From positions 205,006 to 269,005 of the forward strand of contig VWPU01014893.1 of assembly GCA_013398955.1 (NCBI GenBank): a DNA stretch of 64,000 nt, in the 5' to 3' direction. Below are positions 24,901 through 37,824 of the stretch, in pieces (position 1 is the stretch's first letter; each line of letters begins with the position of its first letter). Below the pieces are notes generated by a model. The model did not search any database, was not told where the DNA came from, and saw only the letters and a list, made by a program, of their open reading frames with translations. This DNA comes from Callaeas wilsoni. Taxonomy: Eukaryota > Chordata > Aves > Passeriformes > Callaeidae. Position numbers and translations under genes: made by a program.

Positions 24901-27811
24901 TTGTAGACAAACATCTGTTATTCATGATAACTATGTGGTTTTTACATTTATATAAACCACAGTTATATAAAATATCTCATTCAAAGCTAATAATTCCCTC
25001 CAAATCTACAATAACTGAAAGGAAATGGAAGCACTACCTGACCTGGAAGGCCGCAAAGCGAACATGTAAAAGTCTACATGCCTACAACGTTCTCAAGCAT
25101 ATGGAAAAATGTTAATTATAATGAACATTTTGTAGGAAAGTTCTCCACTGGCCTTGGGGAAAAACCCAGTGCAAAGCAGATGTCTACATACAAAGTGGGG
25201 GCTGCATCTAGTTGCAGAATTACAGCACCCATGTATTTATCCCAGATCCTGGGAAAAATATTTTCCTGGGGTGACATAACCACTGGAACTCAAGCTGACT
25301 TGTTTAAAGAGGGTATGGTATCTAATCAGCTCCAACTTTTCATTGCTGTGCCCAGATGCTGTAGTTTGGTGGTCAGGTTCATTCTTTCAGAATGTGGAAG
25401 TCTCAAGACTTTTGCAGATTAGTTCAGACAAGAAGTAGAACTTTGCCTCTACTTTCTCCTACCCTAAGGCAAGTTGATCAATTGCTGAACTCTCTCGGAC
25501 AATCTTTTCTTGTTTTCTATACTGGGATAGAAAAAATACCAGGCCTTTTCTCAGACATATAATTTTTATTTTCCAGTCAGTTCTACTAAAAGAGTATTCC
25601 TTTGGTCTGAATCCTTGTATCTTCTTTATGAATTCTGCAGCCACATGTCTCTGGCCTAGGTGGACACTGAGTTAGTATATACATCCCTGCATTATACTCC
25701 TGAGAAAAACAGCAGCTAAGTCTGGTCTTAACAGACTTAAATTCCAGTGAAAATAAGACCACCATTTATAGATTTGTACAACTGAGTGGATCATTCAGAC
25801 CCTAAATTCACATGCATAATACCCAGAATTTGATACTATTCTCAAAGCTAATAACTTTGGCACTTTTTTATGTTTTCTACTTCTCTTTACTTTGTCATCA
25901 CTTAAATGCTGGTCCAAAACACTCTTTGTCAGAGAAAGAGAAATATCCAGGGAGCAGATAATGTAAATGCATTTGCCTATTGTACAGCAAAGTAGAAGCA
26001 CATAGACCAATTAGTTAATGTATGTGTAGTTCTTCGAAGATTTAACATTGAAATTGAATTGAACAATTAACATTGTTATTTAAATATTTTCAGCAAACAA
26101 CCATAAAATGTTGCTGTTATTTTTTCATTTGCTAAAGAATTTGTCTGTGTCAGAAACCTTCTTCCCACAACTGACTTGTTTTAGTAGCTAAATCTCTAGA
26201 GAAGAAACTTCAATTATTCACATGTGAACATCTAGATATAAATAGTGGTGGACTCCTAAAACTATTCAAAATATTTAACACATAGATAACATTTTTCATG
26301 AGACTAAGAATCCTGCAGCTGCTATGACACAAACTACATGTTGAATGAATAGGTCTTCATTATCTACAACATACAGTAGTATAGTTTTTAGTAGTAACAT
26401 ATAGTTTCTAGAGGTTTTTTACTCTTATTTTTTGTCTGGATGCTTTTCATTTTCATGATGGCTCAAATAGTCAACATAGAGCATATATTAAATGAAATCC
26501 TTCACACATATTTTAATCCTGTGACACGAAAGGCCTATGAAATATTTGGTATGAACTGGAAAGAGTATATTATTATACAAAATGATTTCATATGAAGTGG
26601 GTTGGGCTAATTTCCATAATCAGAAAGGGCATAAACAGATCAAATGTGAAAAGACAGTTCTGAAGACTGTGATATAAACACCTTCTTTTCAAATAAATGC
26701 AATTTATTCAAGGAAATTATTCAATTAGTAGCTCTGAACAACCTGTGTTTAGAGCAAGTTTCATGTGACAAATGACTGATAGACCATTCTGACTTACAAA
26801 TCCAGGTCTATCATTTTCTAAGAACATTTCCCAATTTGCTTTCTGTAACCCAGCCCTTCAAATTTGGTGGCTATTAATTGCTGTTTCTTTGAAGTGAATG
26901 TTTAAAAAGAGCCTATTGCTTTTTGTCAGACCTTTTTATTTTCTCTTACATAATGCTTATTTTATCTTTTATTCACCTTACTCCTTAGACAACAGCAACT
27001 TGTTGTTGTATTTGTGTTGGTTAAGTAAAATATCTAGGACTTCAATTATTAAACAAAGCCATTTTTTACCATATAAAAGTCACAATAATATGAAATATTC
27101 CATTTAGATATACATCATAGATAGATAGATAGATAAATATGTATTTGAAACAATCATTAGTGTGATTTCATTGTGATATGTTTAATTGGCAAAGTTTCAG
27201 TTGTTACCTAAGGAATTATTCATCCATGATGCTTTCTCATAGTCACAATTTGCTGAAGTAAAGAAAAGCTTTTGCATCTTCTTCTCTTCCCCCTATATGT
27301 AGCATCAATTAACTGAGCTCAGGTGACCTCCATCGTGCATTCTGGATGAGTGCAGAAGTTACTTGTTTAGCCTGTTCTGATTGTGCTGTAATGCATTCAC
27401 ATATTCTAGAGTTCATTTATTCAAGAACAAACTTTAGATTGTTCTGAATTTGAGGGAAGTGTAATCTGTTTGAAAGAACTTTATTTGTATTGTACTCTGG
27501 TAAATGTTTTCAGTTGGTTAGATGTACAGGCAATATGAGTATGGTTTGATCCTTTTTCTCTTGTCCTGTAAATGCTTGATATTTCCTCTTTGAATTGCAA
27601 GTGATCTCTTTTCCAGAGAAGAGCCTCAGATGGATATAAATTATAGGGGCACTTGTTTGCTGCTTACTAAAGTCTTTGGGTGGCACACTCTGCATGTAAA
27701 CATTCCAGTCTTCACTAAGTTGTTCCAATAATTCTGAGCTGCTTATTTCACCTTCAACTTTTGAATTCCACTTGCAATTATAACTCACAGTTCTTCTTAT
27801 CACACTTGATT
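24901..27811. other. Unannotated AT-rich noncoding DNA
   Basis: No gene was supported. The 114-codon plus-strand frame at 25,078-25,422 resembles no family I know and has no visible splice context. A short GATA microsatellite lies at 27,117-27,139. The remainder is repeat-free to my eye. Confidence 0.6.
27117..27139. repeat. (ATAG)n microsatellite
   Basis: Nearly five copies of the tetranucleotide ATAG/GATA, 'ATAGATAGATAGATAGATAA', form a short microsatellite likely to vary in length. Confidence 0.9.
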
Positions 27812-28092
27812 AGAATCGCAGAACAATAGAATGGTTTAGTTAGAAGACACCTTAAAGACCACTCAGTTCCAACCCCTTCACCATGAACAGGGACACCTTT
27901 CACTAGACCAGGTTGCTCAGAGCCACATCCAACCCGGTCTTGAACATTTCCAGGGATGGAGTGTCCAGGACTTTTATGGGAATCATGTTCCAGCGCCTCA
28001 CCAGCCTCACAGTAAATAATATCTTCCTTATATTTAATCTAAATTTCTTCCAGTTTAAAGCCATTTTTATCCTTAGCTCACTACCCAGGAGA
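27812..28092 (-). mobile_element. CR1 LINE 3' end, antisense
   Basis: Read on the minus strand this is a 5'-truncated CR1 3' end. On the plus strand the signatures run in reverse order: 'AGAATGGTTTAGTTAGAAGA' and 'CACCTTAAAGACCA' (terminal block), 'CCAGGTTGCTCAGAGCCACA', 'TTGAACATTTCCAGGGATGG' and 'CAGCCTCACAGTAAATAATA'. Diverged matches continue to about 28,092. CR1 elements mobilise by target-primed reverse transcription and are usually truncated like this. No reverse transcriptase sequence is present. It forms an inverted pair with the plus-strand copy at 28,661. Confidence 0.9.
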
Positions 28093-28317
28093 GAGAGGCA
28101 ATACCAGCATTCCATACAGGGCTCACAAGAATAACTTCATTACATTTGAAGTACTGATGAACCTATTTTAAGTACGTATTTCAGATGTTATTAACTTCAT
28201 AGCATTTTGCATGCTTTACAGGGACACACTAGGACATTGTGATTGAAACACAAGGATTGGAGGGTCATTTAGAGATAATATGCATAGTATGAGATAAACA
28301 CTAGCCTAATGCAGCAG
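28093..28317. other. Short unannotated spacer between CR1 copies
   Basis: About 225 bases with no recognisable feature separate the antisense CR1 copy from the older CR1 relic. Part of it may be further decayed CR1 sequence that can no longer be read by eye. Confidence 0.5.
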
Positions 28318-28660
28318 CAGTTAACACTGCTTCCAACAGATATTTGTCTAAGCAATTCTTTAACACTATTACATCTTCTGATATATCCTGTTTCAGTGCT
28401 TAAAAATCCCTGCCTAAAAAAAAGCTCTTTCCAAGCTAGATCCTCCTTGCTGCATTTCACACTATTTACAACAGATGTAGTATACAATATCCAACCTTTT
28501 TACTACTTACTATCTTTAACTTATAAAAATTTTTCAATCTTCATTTCTTTATACTAGATAATTCCAGTCTTTTCAGACTTTCCTCATAGATTATGTTTTT
28601 GCCAACTTCACTGTTCTCCTCTGGACTCTTCAGCTTGTCCACATCCCCCTTGAAAAGCAC
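28318..28660 (-). mobile_element. Ancient CR1 LINE relic, interrupted
   Basis: Antisense signatures of an old amniote CR1 appear in the expected order: 'CAGATATTTGTCTAAGCAAT', 'TGTTTCAGTGCTTAAAAATC', 'CCTTGCTGCATTTCACACTA', 'TTTTTCAATCTTCATTTC', 'CAGTCTTTTCAGACTTTCCT' 'CATAG', then 'CTCCTCTGGACTCTTCAGCT' 'TGTCCACATC'. Sequence divergence is high. The match stops abruptly near 28,660 where a plus-strand, younger-looking CR1 begins. That fits insertion of the younger copy next to or into this one, although no continuation was recognised on the far side. Confidence 0.65.
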
Positions 28661-28902
28661 TTGAGATTAGGTATAGATTAGACGTCAAGCAGAAACTCTT
28701 TACTGTGAGGGTGGTGAGATACTGGAACAGATTGCCTGGAGAAGCTGTAGACGTCCCATCCCTGGAAGGGTTCAAGGCCAGGTTGGATGGGACTCTGAGC
28801 AACCTGATGCAGTGGGAGCTGTCCCTGTCTGTGGCAGGAGGGCTGGAACAGGACAGTCTTTAAGGTCCCTTCCAACCCAAGCCTTTCTGTGACTCTGTGA
28901 TG
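28661..28902 (+). mobile_element. CR1 LINE 3' end
   Basis: Successive CR1 signatures are 'TTTACTGTGAGGGTGGTGAG', 'TGGAACAGATTGCCTGGAGA', 'CGTCCCATCCCTGGAAGGGT', 'CAAGGCCAGGTTGGATGGGA', 'GAGCAACCTGATGCAGTGGG', 'CTTTAAGGTCCCTTCCAACC', and a terminal 'CTGTGACTCTGTGATG' that decays from the CR1 8-bp tail repeat. It is 5'-truncated with no coding capacity. Open frames of 64-119 codons on its opposite strand are byproducts of the element. Confidence 0.93.
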
Positions 28903-31900
28903 CCATGTCTCATGTCTCGTGTGCTGGAGCTGTAGCACAGAAGTGTCTTGTGAACGGAGAAGTTCCGCAGCAAAGCACAGCAGAGAGAATACTGAGCTAA
29001 AGCTGCTGTTATACCCCACTGCTTCTCCAAAATTCATCCAGCATCACCTCAGAGAGTATCCCGTCATCAGAAGTGTTGACAACCCTCTATTAAGAGGCCA
29101 GAGAGAAGAAGTTCATCTCATTTGTGCGGATGGAGAAAGGAACTGAACAGAAATCTCCCACATCCAGTGTCAGTGTGTGACCATCAGTTAAAGACTGAAG
29201 ACAGAACTTCTGCAGTTTTGTGCAGTCTGGCTCATATGACAGGATCTCATAGCAACCTCAGCATCCTCAGGGTGCTCACCAGAGCAGGACCTGTGAGCAT
29301 AAGGAGAAAAACTTACCCATGAGAGAGATAGAGGATTAACTTACCTGTGAATTCTGACAAGCTTTAAGTTCAACCAAGACACGAAACTGCTAAAAAATCT
29401 TTCAAGCAAATGGAAATAGAGATGCAGGTGCCTAGGGACTGCAAATGACTAAAACTCAGACTCTTGTGTAGGTTACATAGCAAAATGCCATATTAATATA
29501 CCTGTATTTACCATTGTATAAACTGGTATATTATAGGCATTAAAATAAGAAATTCATTAATTTAACTCTACGAGTCAGACCTATCACACTCAAATCTATT
29601 TTCTGTAAAGAAAAAAATAAAAATGTCTGCAGAAGATGGATACTTGGAAGCTCACGGTTTAAATACATATAAGTAAAGCATTTCATAAAGCAATCTACAA
29701 ATGCAGCTCCCTTCAATGAATGTTAATGGTTAAAATAAAGTAATTTTCATTATGGAATTGCTGGATAACTTTATTGCAAATTTACAATTTATGTTCATAT
29801 TACAAATTCAGGTCAAGTTATAGATGCTGTTAAAATCAAAGAGCAGATCAGCCGACATTAAATTATGGTGGTTCCAGGGCATAGCTTTCCTATAATGTTT
29901 ACCTAACCTGACTGAGGTGAACAGGTAGCTCTGTCAGCTCCTGTAAGGTTTTTATTATGTTATAGGCTTGTATAAAAACTACCCATGAGGAAATGAATTC
30001 TGCATTTGATACAAAAGCTCAAACTATAGGCTGTGGAGAATTACAAGAGTTATGGGCTACAGCACAGGCAATTCTATCCAGAGACAGATTCTTCCACCCC
30101 TTCTGGTTTATTTAGGACCACATTCCAGGATTCATTCACCTGACAAAGGACAACAGGGAATTAAATAATTTTTCATGTAAATCTAATTTTGTCAACAGCC
30201 CAGATCAATTTGGATCAAATATTTGACGATACTGACAGTCCCATCATGCTTTCTAACTGAGCAACACCTGAGGTCCATTTCAGGGTGTACAAGGGACAAA
30301 GGCAATGCCTACCAGAGCTTGATTTTGAAAGGATTCCAAGGTTTTTCTTCAATATGCTGCTTTTTGATAAATTATTTAGGTTGGTGTTGTTGCATCAAAC
30401 CACAATGTCTCTTAAACTCTTAGGGTAAAACCATGGTTAAGCAGCATCTTACCCATAACCCTCAATCTGCTATGGGAGGTTTCATTTTCAGTCTGCTCAT
30501 TCTCAAGAGAGAATCACTCTGCTAATATTGCTCAACTTCTCTGGCAAATGTGTTCATCAAATAAATAATTTACATTATAAAGGCATAGGACAATAGAAGC
30601 ACAAAAGCCATCAAAGGTGATGTTTTAATACAGTCTTTCCAGTTTAAAAGTGGAGACAATGAGAATGGCAGTTTTTGCTCTCTCAAAGCCTGAGCTAATT
30701 CCTATGCAAACATCCAAAACTACCTGTGACAGCAGAAGTGTTCTAGAATACAATGACCCTGTGAACTGTGCATTAGGAAAAGATGTATTTGGAATAAAGC
30801 TGTAATCAGGTCACAGGGACATTGCTGCTAGCTGCCAACCAAGACAGTATTCACCCTGGCTGTCCTGGTTTTCTCATCTGTGAGCCAATATTAAACCAAA
30901 TGCTCAGTGAGCTGGATGATTAATTTGTGCTGTAATTCACAGTCATTGCATGATACTATTTTGTATATATTATTTCAGGGAGGGAAGGAGGGATGTCATT
31001 GCAGTTATGAATGTTCTGGACTTCATAAGTTCATTCATCCTCTCTTCCATCATTTGCACTACATGTAGCTTTGTTGCAAGACAGATGCTGGATAAATGTC
31101 TAGACCCAGACAGATCTATGCACAAGTGTACCCTGGCCTTTCTTCTGAACCTGTAAGAACAGGATCTTGCTGAGGCACATTTAGGACCAGATTTTGTAAT
31201 GTTTTAGACTCTCTAGAATTAGAAGCATAACTATGTGCCCTCATTGGCATACCAGTACTAACAGAGAGAGTTATTCTCAACTTACAAACCAGGACTAGGC
31301 AAATTTTAAATCCCCTTGCATAACATATCCTGGTTTTCAGTGTACCAGACTACCACTTTCAAAGCCTTTCAAAACTCTTAGCCAGCATTTTCATTGCTTT
31401 TTTCCTCTATCAGATTACACATCATCCACTACTTCCTCCTTCCTTCTGAGGATGTCAGCCAGAATTGCCCACCAGATTTGTTTTCCAATAAGCCTCATAC
31501 TTATCTGTCTGTCTGTTCATGGAATAGCTCACTTAAAGAAAATAATAAAATAATATAATCTTTTATAGCATCTTTTTATAACATCATATTTCTTTAACAG
31601 TGTAGTAGCTGGAGTTCCTGCACAGGGTGGGGAAACATGCTTTTTTGAGGTTTTTCTGTCAGAAAAGCATATTTCACATTTCAAGACGCAACTCTAAAGG
31701 GGAAAACAGAACCAGATTCCCTTCTCACTGTCTTTTAGTCTATGACTTTTTAAATACTTGCTGTTTGATTTTCCGGCTTCAGGAGGAAAGATGGAATGGA
31801 GCAGAACTACATCCTTGGTCAGGATGTTGAAAAGCATTTGGTAAGGACAGTCTTTTGAATTATGAGCCCCAAGCTCCCAAATCTGAACACAGCAAAGATC

Positions 31901-32515
31901 CTAACAGTCACATTTTCTATTAATATCTTGTAATCAGCAGACTATTGCAAAATATAGATTTTGTAGCTTAGTGGGCAGGTAAAACTGGATTCTTTTGAGA
32001 AAACCAGGGATTGGCAAATGCTGGAAGGAGAGAGGCCTATCTCCAAGAGCAGGCTGACTCAGTAGGAGTTGTTCTGTGAGTGTGTACCTTTAACTAGAAT
32101 GTTAAGGCTGAAAGGAATAAATTTAAAACAATAACAAGTTTAAACAACTAGGATAAGGTACTGAACAACCTACCAGGGGAAACCTTCAGTGTGTTGAATG
32201 TCTGCAGGGTGGATGTCTGTACCTCTGCTAGTCATCAGGTCCATTTTTAAGAAAAGATTGATCTAACCTAGTTTACACATCTATTCTAGGTAATGGACTG
32301 CAACTTACAAGTGTCTGTTTCTCTCAATTTATAAAAAAAGACTAGAAAATTAGGTGAGATGTAAATATCTACCTAAAGTCAAATAAATAAATAAATTTGG
32401 AATAACAAAGAGTATGCTGTATCACTGTTTAAAATTTTCTAGGAATTTTGGTGAAGTTTATCTTCAATCAGGAGCTGTCAATCTGATACAGAAAGTGCAA
32501 AAGTACTTTAATGCA
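28903..32515. other. Unannotated noncoding DNA
   Basis: No gene or clear repeat was supported. Frames at 28,919-29,322 and 30,950-31,156 resemble no known protein. The composition is AT-rich throughout, with (AAAT)n traces near 32,380. Confidence 0.6.
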
Positions 32516-32557
32516 GTAGATGCCTGATGGCCCATTCTGACCTCATAATTTATGAAT
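32516..32557 (+). mobile_element. Possible ancient CR1 3' tail
   Basis: 'CTGATGGCCCATTCTGACCT' followed by 'CATAATTTATGAATT' fits the tail of old sauropsid CR1 subfamilies, where 'CTGATGGTCCCTTCTGACCT' precedes an 'AAAATCTATGAATC' type terminus. Upstream identity fades quickly, so only the terminal 40 bases are claimed. Confidence 0.45.
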
Positions 32558-32797
32558 TTACAAGTTAATAATTAAAAAGAAATGTAATTCAGACAATTGG
32601 TATAGCAGCACAATGCCAAATGTCAGACAGAAAAAGATTAGATGTTGGTGCCGGGCTGATGGCTGTGAGTAGCACACTGTAGTAATCCGTGTGGTTTTAC
32701 TATGTAGTACATCTTTCAGATAGGCAAATGATTTTGTTTCCAATGCTTTAATTTTGCCACCTTTCTCCAAGTTAACATTTAAAAAGAATTAACATCA

Positions 32798-32886
32798 GTA
32801 ATAATAATATTAACAACAACAACAAAACAACGATGATGATGACAACAATAACAACAACAACAACAACAACAATAATAATATCATCA
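32798..32886. repeat. Compound trinucleotide microsatellite (ATA/CAA/GAT)
   Basis: The tract runs through ATA units, CAA units with an interruption, four GAT/ATG units ('CGATGATGATGACAACAATA'), a pure (CAA) block of about seven units, and then ATA units again. The mixed but ordered structure suggests several slippage expansions from different seed triplets. Confidence 0.92.
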
Positions 32887-33404
32887 GTTCTCTTTCTCCA
32901 TACCTTGTTGCCATTAAAAATAGATGCACCTACAAAACTTTTATAATCATTGTTAATGTTGGTAATATCAACCCAATTTTGTAGTAATTCTTAGATTGAA
33001 ATGGGTGGGGGTGTTTGTTTGCTTTTATCATTGCAAGAAAGAGGTGAAAAATTAAGATTCTGTTTCTATTAAAAAATTGTGCAGCACTGACTGTCAAGTC
33101 AGTTTAGCACTGAACATTGAGGTATTTTTGTGCTCCTGCAAGACAGCTGTAAGACTTACATTTATCATTGTCTAGAAACTGCTGTTAAGTTCCACACATG
33201 GGAGCTGCTGCAAAACACCTGGTCTGCTTGAGGAAATGTCTGCTAAAATTTTTCAGGAGTGAGATCTATCATCCTTATTTACAATTAGGACGTGGTTGTT
33301 TTACCTTCTTTGCAAGCTTTTCAGCAACACTGGAGCATGGTAGAAGCATAAGAACAGTTTAAAATATATTCATAGAAATACACCCACATCACAGTATGTA
33401 TGAT
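32887..33404. other. Unannotated noncoding DNA
   Basis: About 500 bases between the compound microsatellite and a CR1 fragment. Nothing recognisable was seen. Confidence 0.6.
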
Positions 33405-33493
33405 AATGCAGCTTGGAACGGACCTCAGAGGTCTTTAGTCCAACCTCCTGCTCAAAGCAGGGTCAGCAACAAGGTCAGACCAGGTTGCTTAGG
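33405..33493 (-). mobile_element. CR1 LINE 3' end fragment, antisense
   Basis: 'GCTTGGAACGGACCTCAGAG', 'GTCTTTAGTCCAACCTCCTG', 'CTCAAAGCAGGGTCAGCAAC' and 'GGTCAGACCAGGTTGCTTAG' reproduce the antisense of a CR1 3' end. The match ends abruptly at 'GCTTAGG', before 'CTTTAATTTATTTATTG', because of truncation or a later rearrangement. Confidence 0.85.
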
Positions 33494-33726
33494 CTTTAAT
33501 TTATTTATTGGGTTGGTTATTAGGTTTCCTGGCTTGAGGAAGAATTCTTGAGAAATATGTGCTTTTTTCACATGTCTTTTTGAACTTTTATCCACAGTCT
33601 GTCTGTCAGCTGCTGAGGTGTACTGAAATTTCTCCTTTGCCTGCAGGCATAGTAATAACTTCAGCAGTGAATTATTGAAAGTATTTTCTGTTTCTATTAC
33701 AGTCACTGTTTATTATATCAGAGTCA

Positions 33727-33800
33727 GTTAGTATTAATAACAAGAATAATAACAATAATAATACTGAGAAACAATATATAAAATATTAATAAAAATTATT
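33727..33800. repeat. AAT/AAC-rich low-complexity tract
   Basis: Degenerate trinucleotide units such as 'AACAAGAATAATAACAATAA' merge into AT-rich sequence. It lies about 850 bases from the cleaner compound microsatellite at 32,798 and uses similar units. Confidence 0.7.
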
Positions 33801-36800
33801 GGAAGAACAGGAGGTACACATTTCTTGTGGTATTTTTTGAGGATTCTAAATGCAGTCCATGAAACTTGGGTGGTAATTGTTTGTTCCAATTTGTAAACAT
33901 CCAGTTGAAATGAAAAAAATATTAAAAAAAAAAAGTAGAAACCATCAACAATAATGCTATGTTGAAAATATTGCTTAGAATATACAATTCAAAGGATGTC
34001 ATACCTGTAATGGTAAAAGTTGCACTTGTAATCCTTGTTAAAAAGGTTCTTACACCCCATACGGTTATTGTGAGAGAAAGGATCTTATTAGGCACATCAT
34101 CTCTTCCTATTAGTAGAAACAGATTTTCATAATTGCACAAAGGAACTAGTGCTGCTTGGTCTTTTTTAAAAATTATAATTAATTTTCATCTAAAGGGACA
34201 TTATTTTCCCCAAAATGACCTGTTTTTCTTAGCTTAACATACACGCCTTGATAAGAGTGCTGGATATAGCTGAAGTGTATTTATGGCATCTAATATAGAA
34301 AGACCCTCCCATTTGCATATTTATTCGAGCATTTCATGAATTAAACATTGAGCAACACAAACATTCCCATTTTACTGTATTCTTACAGTTCATCACAAAG
34401 AAGCTAAGACTTACAGTGTATTGTGTATCATTAAAGTGATCTTGGAAGGGAAAAGGGAAGTGTAATCTTGACCTTTTCATATTCCTTCAAACCATAGGTA
34501 AATCAAACTCCTTATTCTAAATAGCTGTCAAACCAGTTTTTCCACTTCCACTAAATTTTCCTCAGAAATGTAGGTGTTTTATATCACGTGTTAGGTTAAA
34601 ACCCACCAGAAAAATAGCAGCCACAAGTAAGTGCTGATTTTATTCATCGCCGACTATTGAAATTGGGATCCTCTAGTGTAACTTCATAGACTGTGAGAGA
34701 CTTTCAACACAATGTTTTGTGCATTTTGTATCCAGGATGATAAAAATTCGTTGTTAAGAAAGGTAAAAGCTTGTCAGGTATCTCTTCTCAAACTCCTGTA
34801 AATATGGTGAGGAGGCTCTTGTGCAGAAATCTCGTGGATGGTGCAGTGTAGATGCTATCAGGACAGCACTATTGCTTTTACTCTTTGTCAATCTGAATTT
34901 GCCTTTTAAAAGGTATCTCCTATGAATATAACCCAAATAAGGTCAAATATCAAATGTAATGAATAAACTGATTTAGTGAATGGATGAAGACAACTTTATA
35001 AAAGTTGGCAGTATTTAGCATATGTTATCATTCAGTGCTATTGCTCTAATCAAGCAAAAAAAAAAGGACTTTAAATGTATGACATTAGTTTAGTTTAAAA
35101 AAAAAAATTACTATCAGAAATGTCCAGAATATTAGTCTTTGCAATATGACAATTGGTTTTAACTGCTGTCCACATATACAGTCTTTTTGGCAGAATAAGA
35201 ATAGCAATTCCTAAATGGTATTTGCATGGGAAATTGCAACACAAGTGGGAAGAAAAACAACTACAGATTCTTGTTAATTAAAGTTCTAAAAATGAATTAT
35301 GCAAATAAACCTCAAAAGGGTTTTTAAGCTCTTTCCAAGATTTCACTACAGTTTTTAATGAGCATTTTTGAATTACTATATCTACATTAAAGGCAGAACT
35401 TTAAAATAATTCATCATATATATATTGTCATACTAACAAGAGAAAAATAAATTTTACTTTAGCATAGAAAAATAAAACATTTTCTTGGGATCCTAATTCA
35501 AGATCACATCTTTTTCACTGTGTGTAGTAGAAAAGCAGAATAAATACATAAAATCAATCTTAGGAAGTTAAGCTTGGAAATATCAGCAAGAAAGATCAGA
35601 AGCACAACAGTTTTAACCAAATTATTCCAAAAATGTAGGCAATGAAACAAAACCTTCCATGAAATCTTGTCAACCTCTGCAAATATGTTCAATAAAACAG
35701 TAAATTATAGAGAATAAAATTATGTTCATGTATAGATACAAGTATTCTTTCTTGGTATGTTCAGAATGTCATACTTTTCCTTTTTGTTTGATATAATTTA
35801 CATACTTTATGTCAATGGAATTTCAGAATTTGAGAAAACTCCAAACCAAAGCAGAGGTTGTTTTACATGGTCCTGAACACTTCTGTTCATTGCTCTGGAT
35901 CTCAGAAAAATCTGGAAAATATTTTTTAATAATTCCAAGATATTTTAGTAACTGATGAAGAATTGATAATATATTTTCTATGGCTCAATATGTCAGAGAT
36001 TCAACAAAGTATGTAAAAATGTAATGGATTAATAATTTATTTCATAAGCTATTTACCTAAGATCCTTCGATTAAAGCTCACTGGAAGCTTTAATTAATCA
36101 AGTAGCTCTAACAGCCCATAGGTAAGGTGGGCAAGGACATCGGGTTGCTCCATGCTCCTACTATAACATGTAGAGAAAAGTTTATGAGAATTGGGAATGT
36201 ACTGGAATAGAGCATCTTCAGTGAGACCTGACCTTAGCAAAGCCTCAGCAAGGTGTTCCTAGGGCAGCCCCTACCAGGCTGCACACAGAAGCCTGGGTCC
36301 CTGGAACAGAGCAAAATGCCCAGAGAGAGCAGGAGCTTTAAAGAGAAAAGAGTAAGATTTGAGTCTAAAAAAGCTGGAAACTCATATTTGTCCTGTATCC
36401 ATATCTACTTCCAGACCTGGAGGAAGTTACCATGCATATATATCTATGCTTGAGCTCATTGAAACAGTTTAAGACAGATATACTAAGGAAAAGGGGAATA
36501 TTTCCACTGAAATGACTCACAGTGAATAATTACACATCCTAATGAATTGCAATTTCTCTTCTTTTGCTCAATCCAGAAAGTATTTTACCACCTAAAGAAC
36601 TAAACAAATGTGAACAGCCCTGAAATTCTGGAGGACAGGACGGCGGCACCACTTGAACCCGCTGCAGTAACATTGAGGCTTACTAACAGAAACATGGTTT
36701 TGTGCTTTTATTCCCATGTTTGATTCTCACCATGTAAACAAGAACACGGCAATGAGTAAAAAACTTGTCTCAAGTTTCTGTCATAAACCCTAATTTATTG

Positions 36801-37805
36801 AATTAGAATATTTCTATTCCTTCCTAAGTAGTGCAGTCTTCTAGACAGCTATGATACATATATCAGCATTTGTTTTCTGGTAATGTTTGTCAACATTATA
36901 TTAAGTAGATTAATGTGCAAACATCTATGGAATATATAGTCTCAGTAATATCTGACATGAAACATTCCCTGTTCTAAGCCACGTATTTTTTACCTTGCCC
37001 TTATATTAAGGCTGTACCAGTCATACAGCACAGGCATAAACCAACATGAAATATTTACTGGCACTATTCTTTTTAACATATACTTTGTGTAAATCCTACT
37101 TCTGCCTGAATGAACTTCTTCAGGAGCCAAAAAGCAAATGCAGCAGCCACTATGAAGTGCTCTACCTAGTCTGTGTCTCTTAGACTAAAAATTATTTTCA
37201 TTTACATTGAAGCACTTTCTTAAAGAGTTGTCAGTTGGCAAAAGATTTAGTCCTCTGACTTATGTTTCTTCAGTAATTAGCAATTGCATACACAGCACTT
37301 CATAGGAAAGTCTCTCCAAAGTAGTCAGTTAGACTCTACAGAAATTTCCTTATTCCTACATATATTATTTTGCTTTAAGGATAATCTTCCAACTAGAATA
37401 TTGCATTATTTCCAAAATCAGAAAAAAATATTTAGTTAGAAGGAAGCAGATGAAGCCTTCACGAACTTCGTGAGGCCACCAGCAGCAAAAGTAAATAAAA
37501 ATTAACACCTTTTTAATTAGCTACCATACTGTCCCATAGCAAAGACCACTGCAACCCAACAGAGAGAAAAAAAAGCAGCATAATTTGACAAGCTTTCTGC
37601 CTTCTTCTCTGTGGTGTTGAAAGCACAAAATCACACCCACCCTTGTAGTGGTAAACCAGTAAGAATGGCCTCCACAGAAATGTAATTGTTATTTTAATTC
37701 TACATTTACAAGACAATAAAATGCCAAGGCAGCGTTGGCCATTCCCTTTTCTGATCATTACCTGTCAGCTTTTTGTGGCTTTATCACATGGCCTCCAGTT
37801 TCATT

Positions 37806-37824
37806 AAAAACAAAACAAAACAAA
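37806..37824. repeat. (AAAAC)n short repeat
   Basis: About four units of AAAAC, followed by looser CAA-rich sequence to about 37,872 ('ACACACAACAACAAG'). Confidence 0.75.

Noticed and set aside
25078..25422. 114-codon plus-strand frame as an exon
   Set aside because: No family resemblance and no convincing splice sites at its edges.
26775..26815. 'CTGATAGACCATTCTGACTT' as a CR1 tail
   Set aside because: Similar to an ancient CR1 end, but the following bases do not continue the match; too short to claim.
33890..33915. miR-30-like 'TGTAAACATCCAG'
   Set aside because: Matches the miR-30 5' end only; the rest differs and no complementary arm lies nearby.
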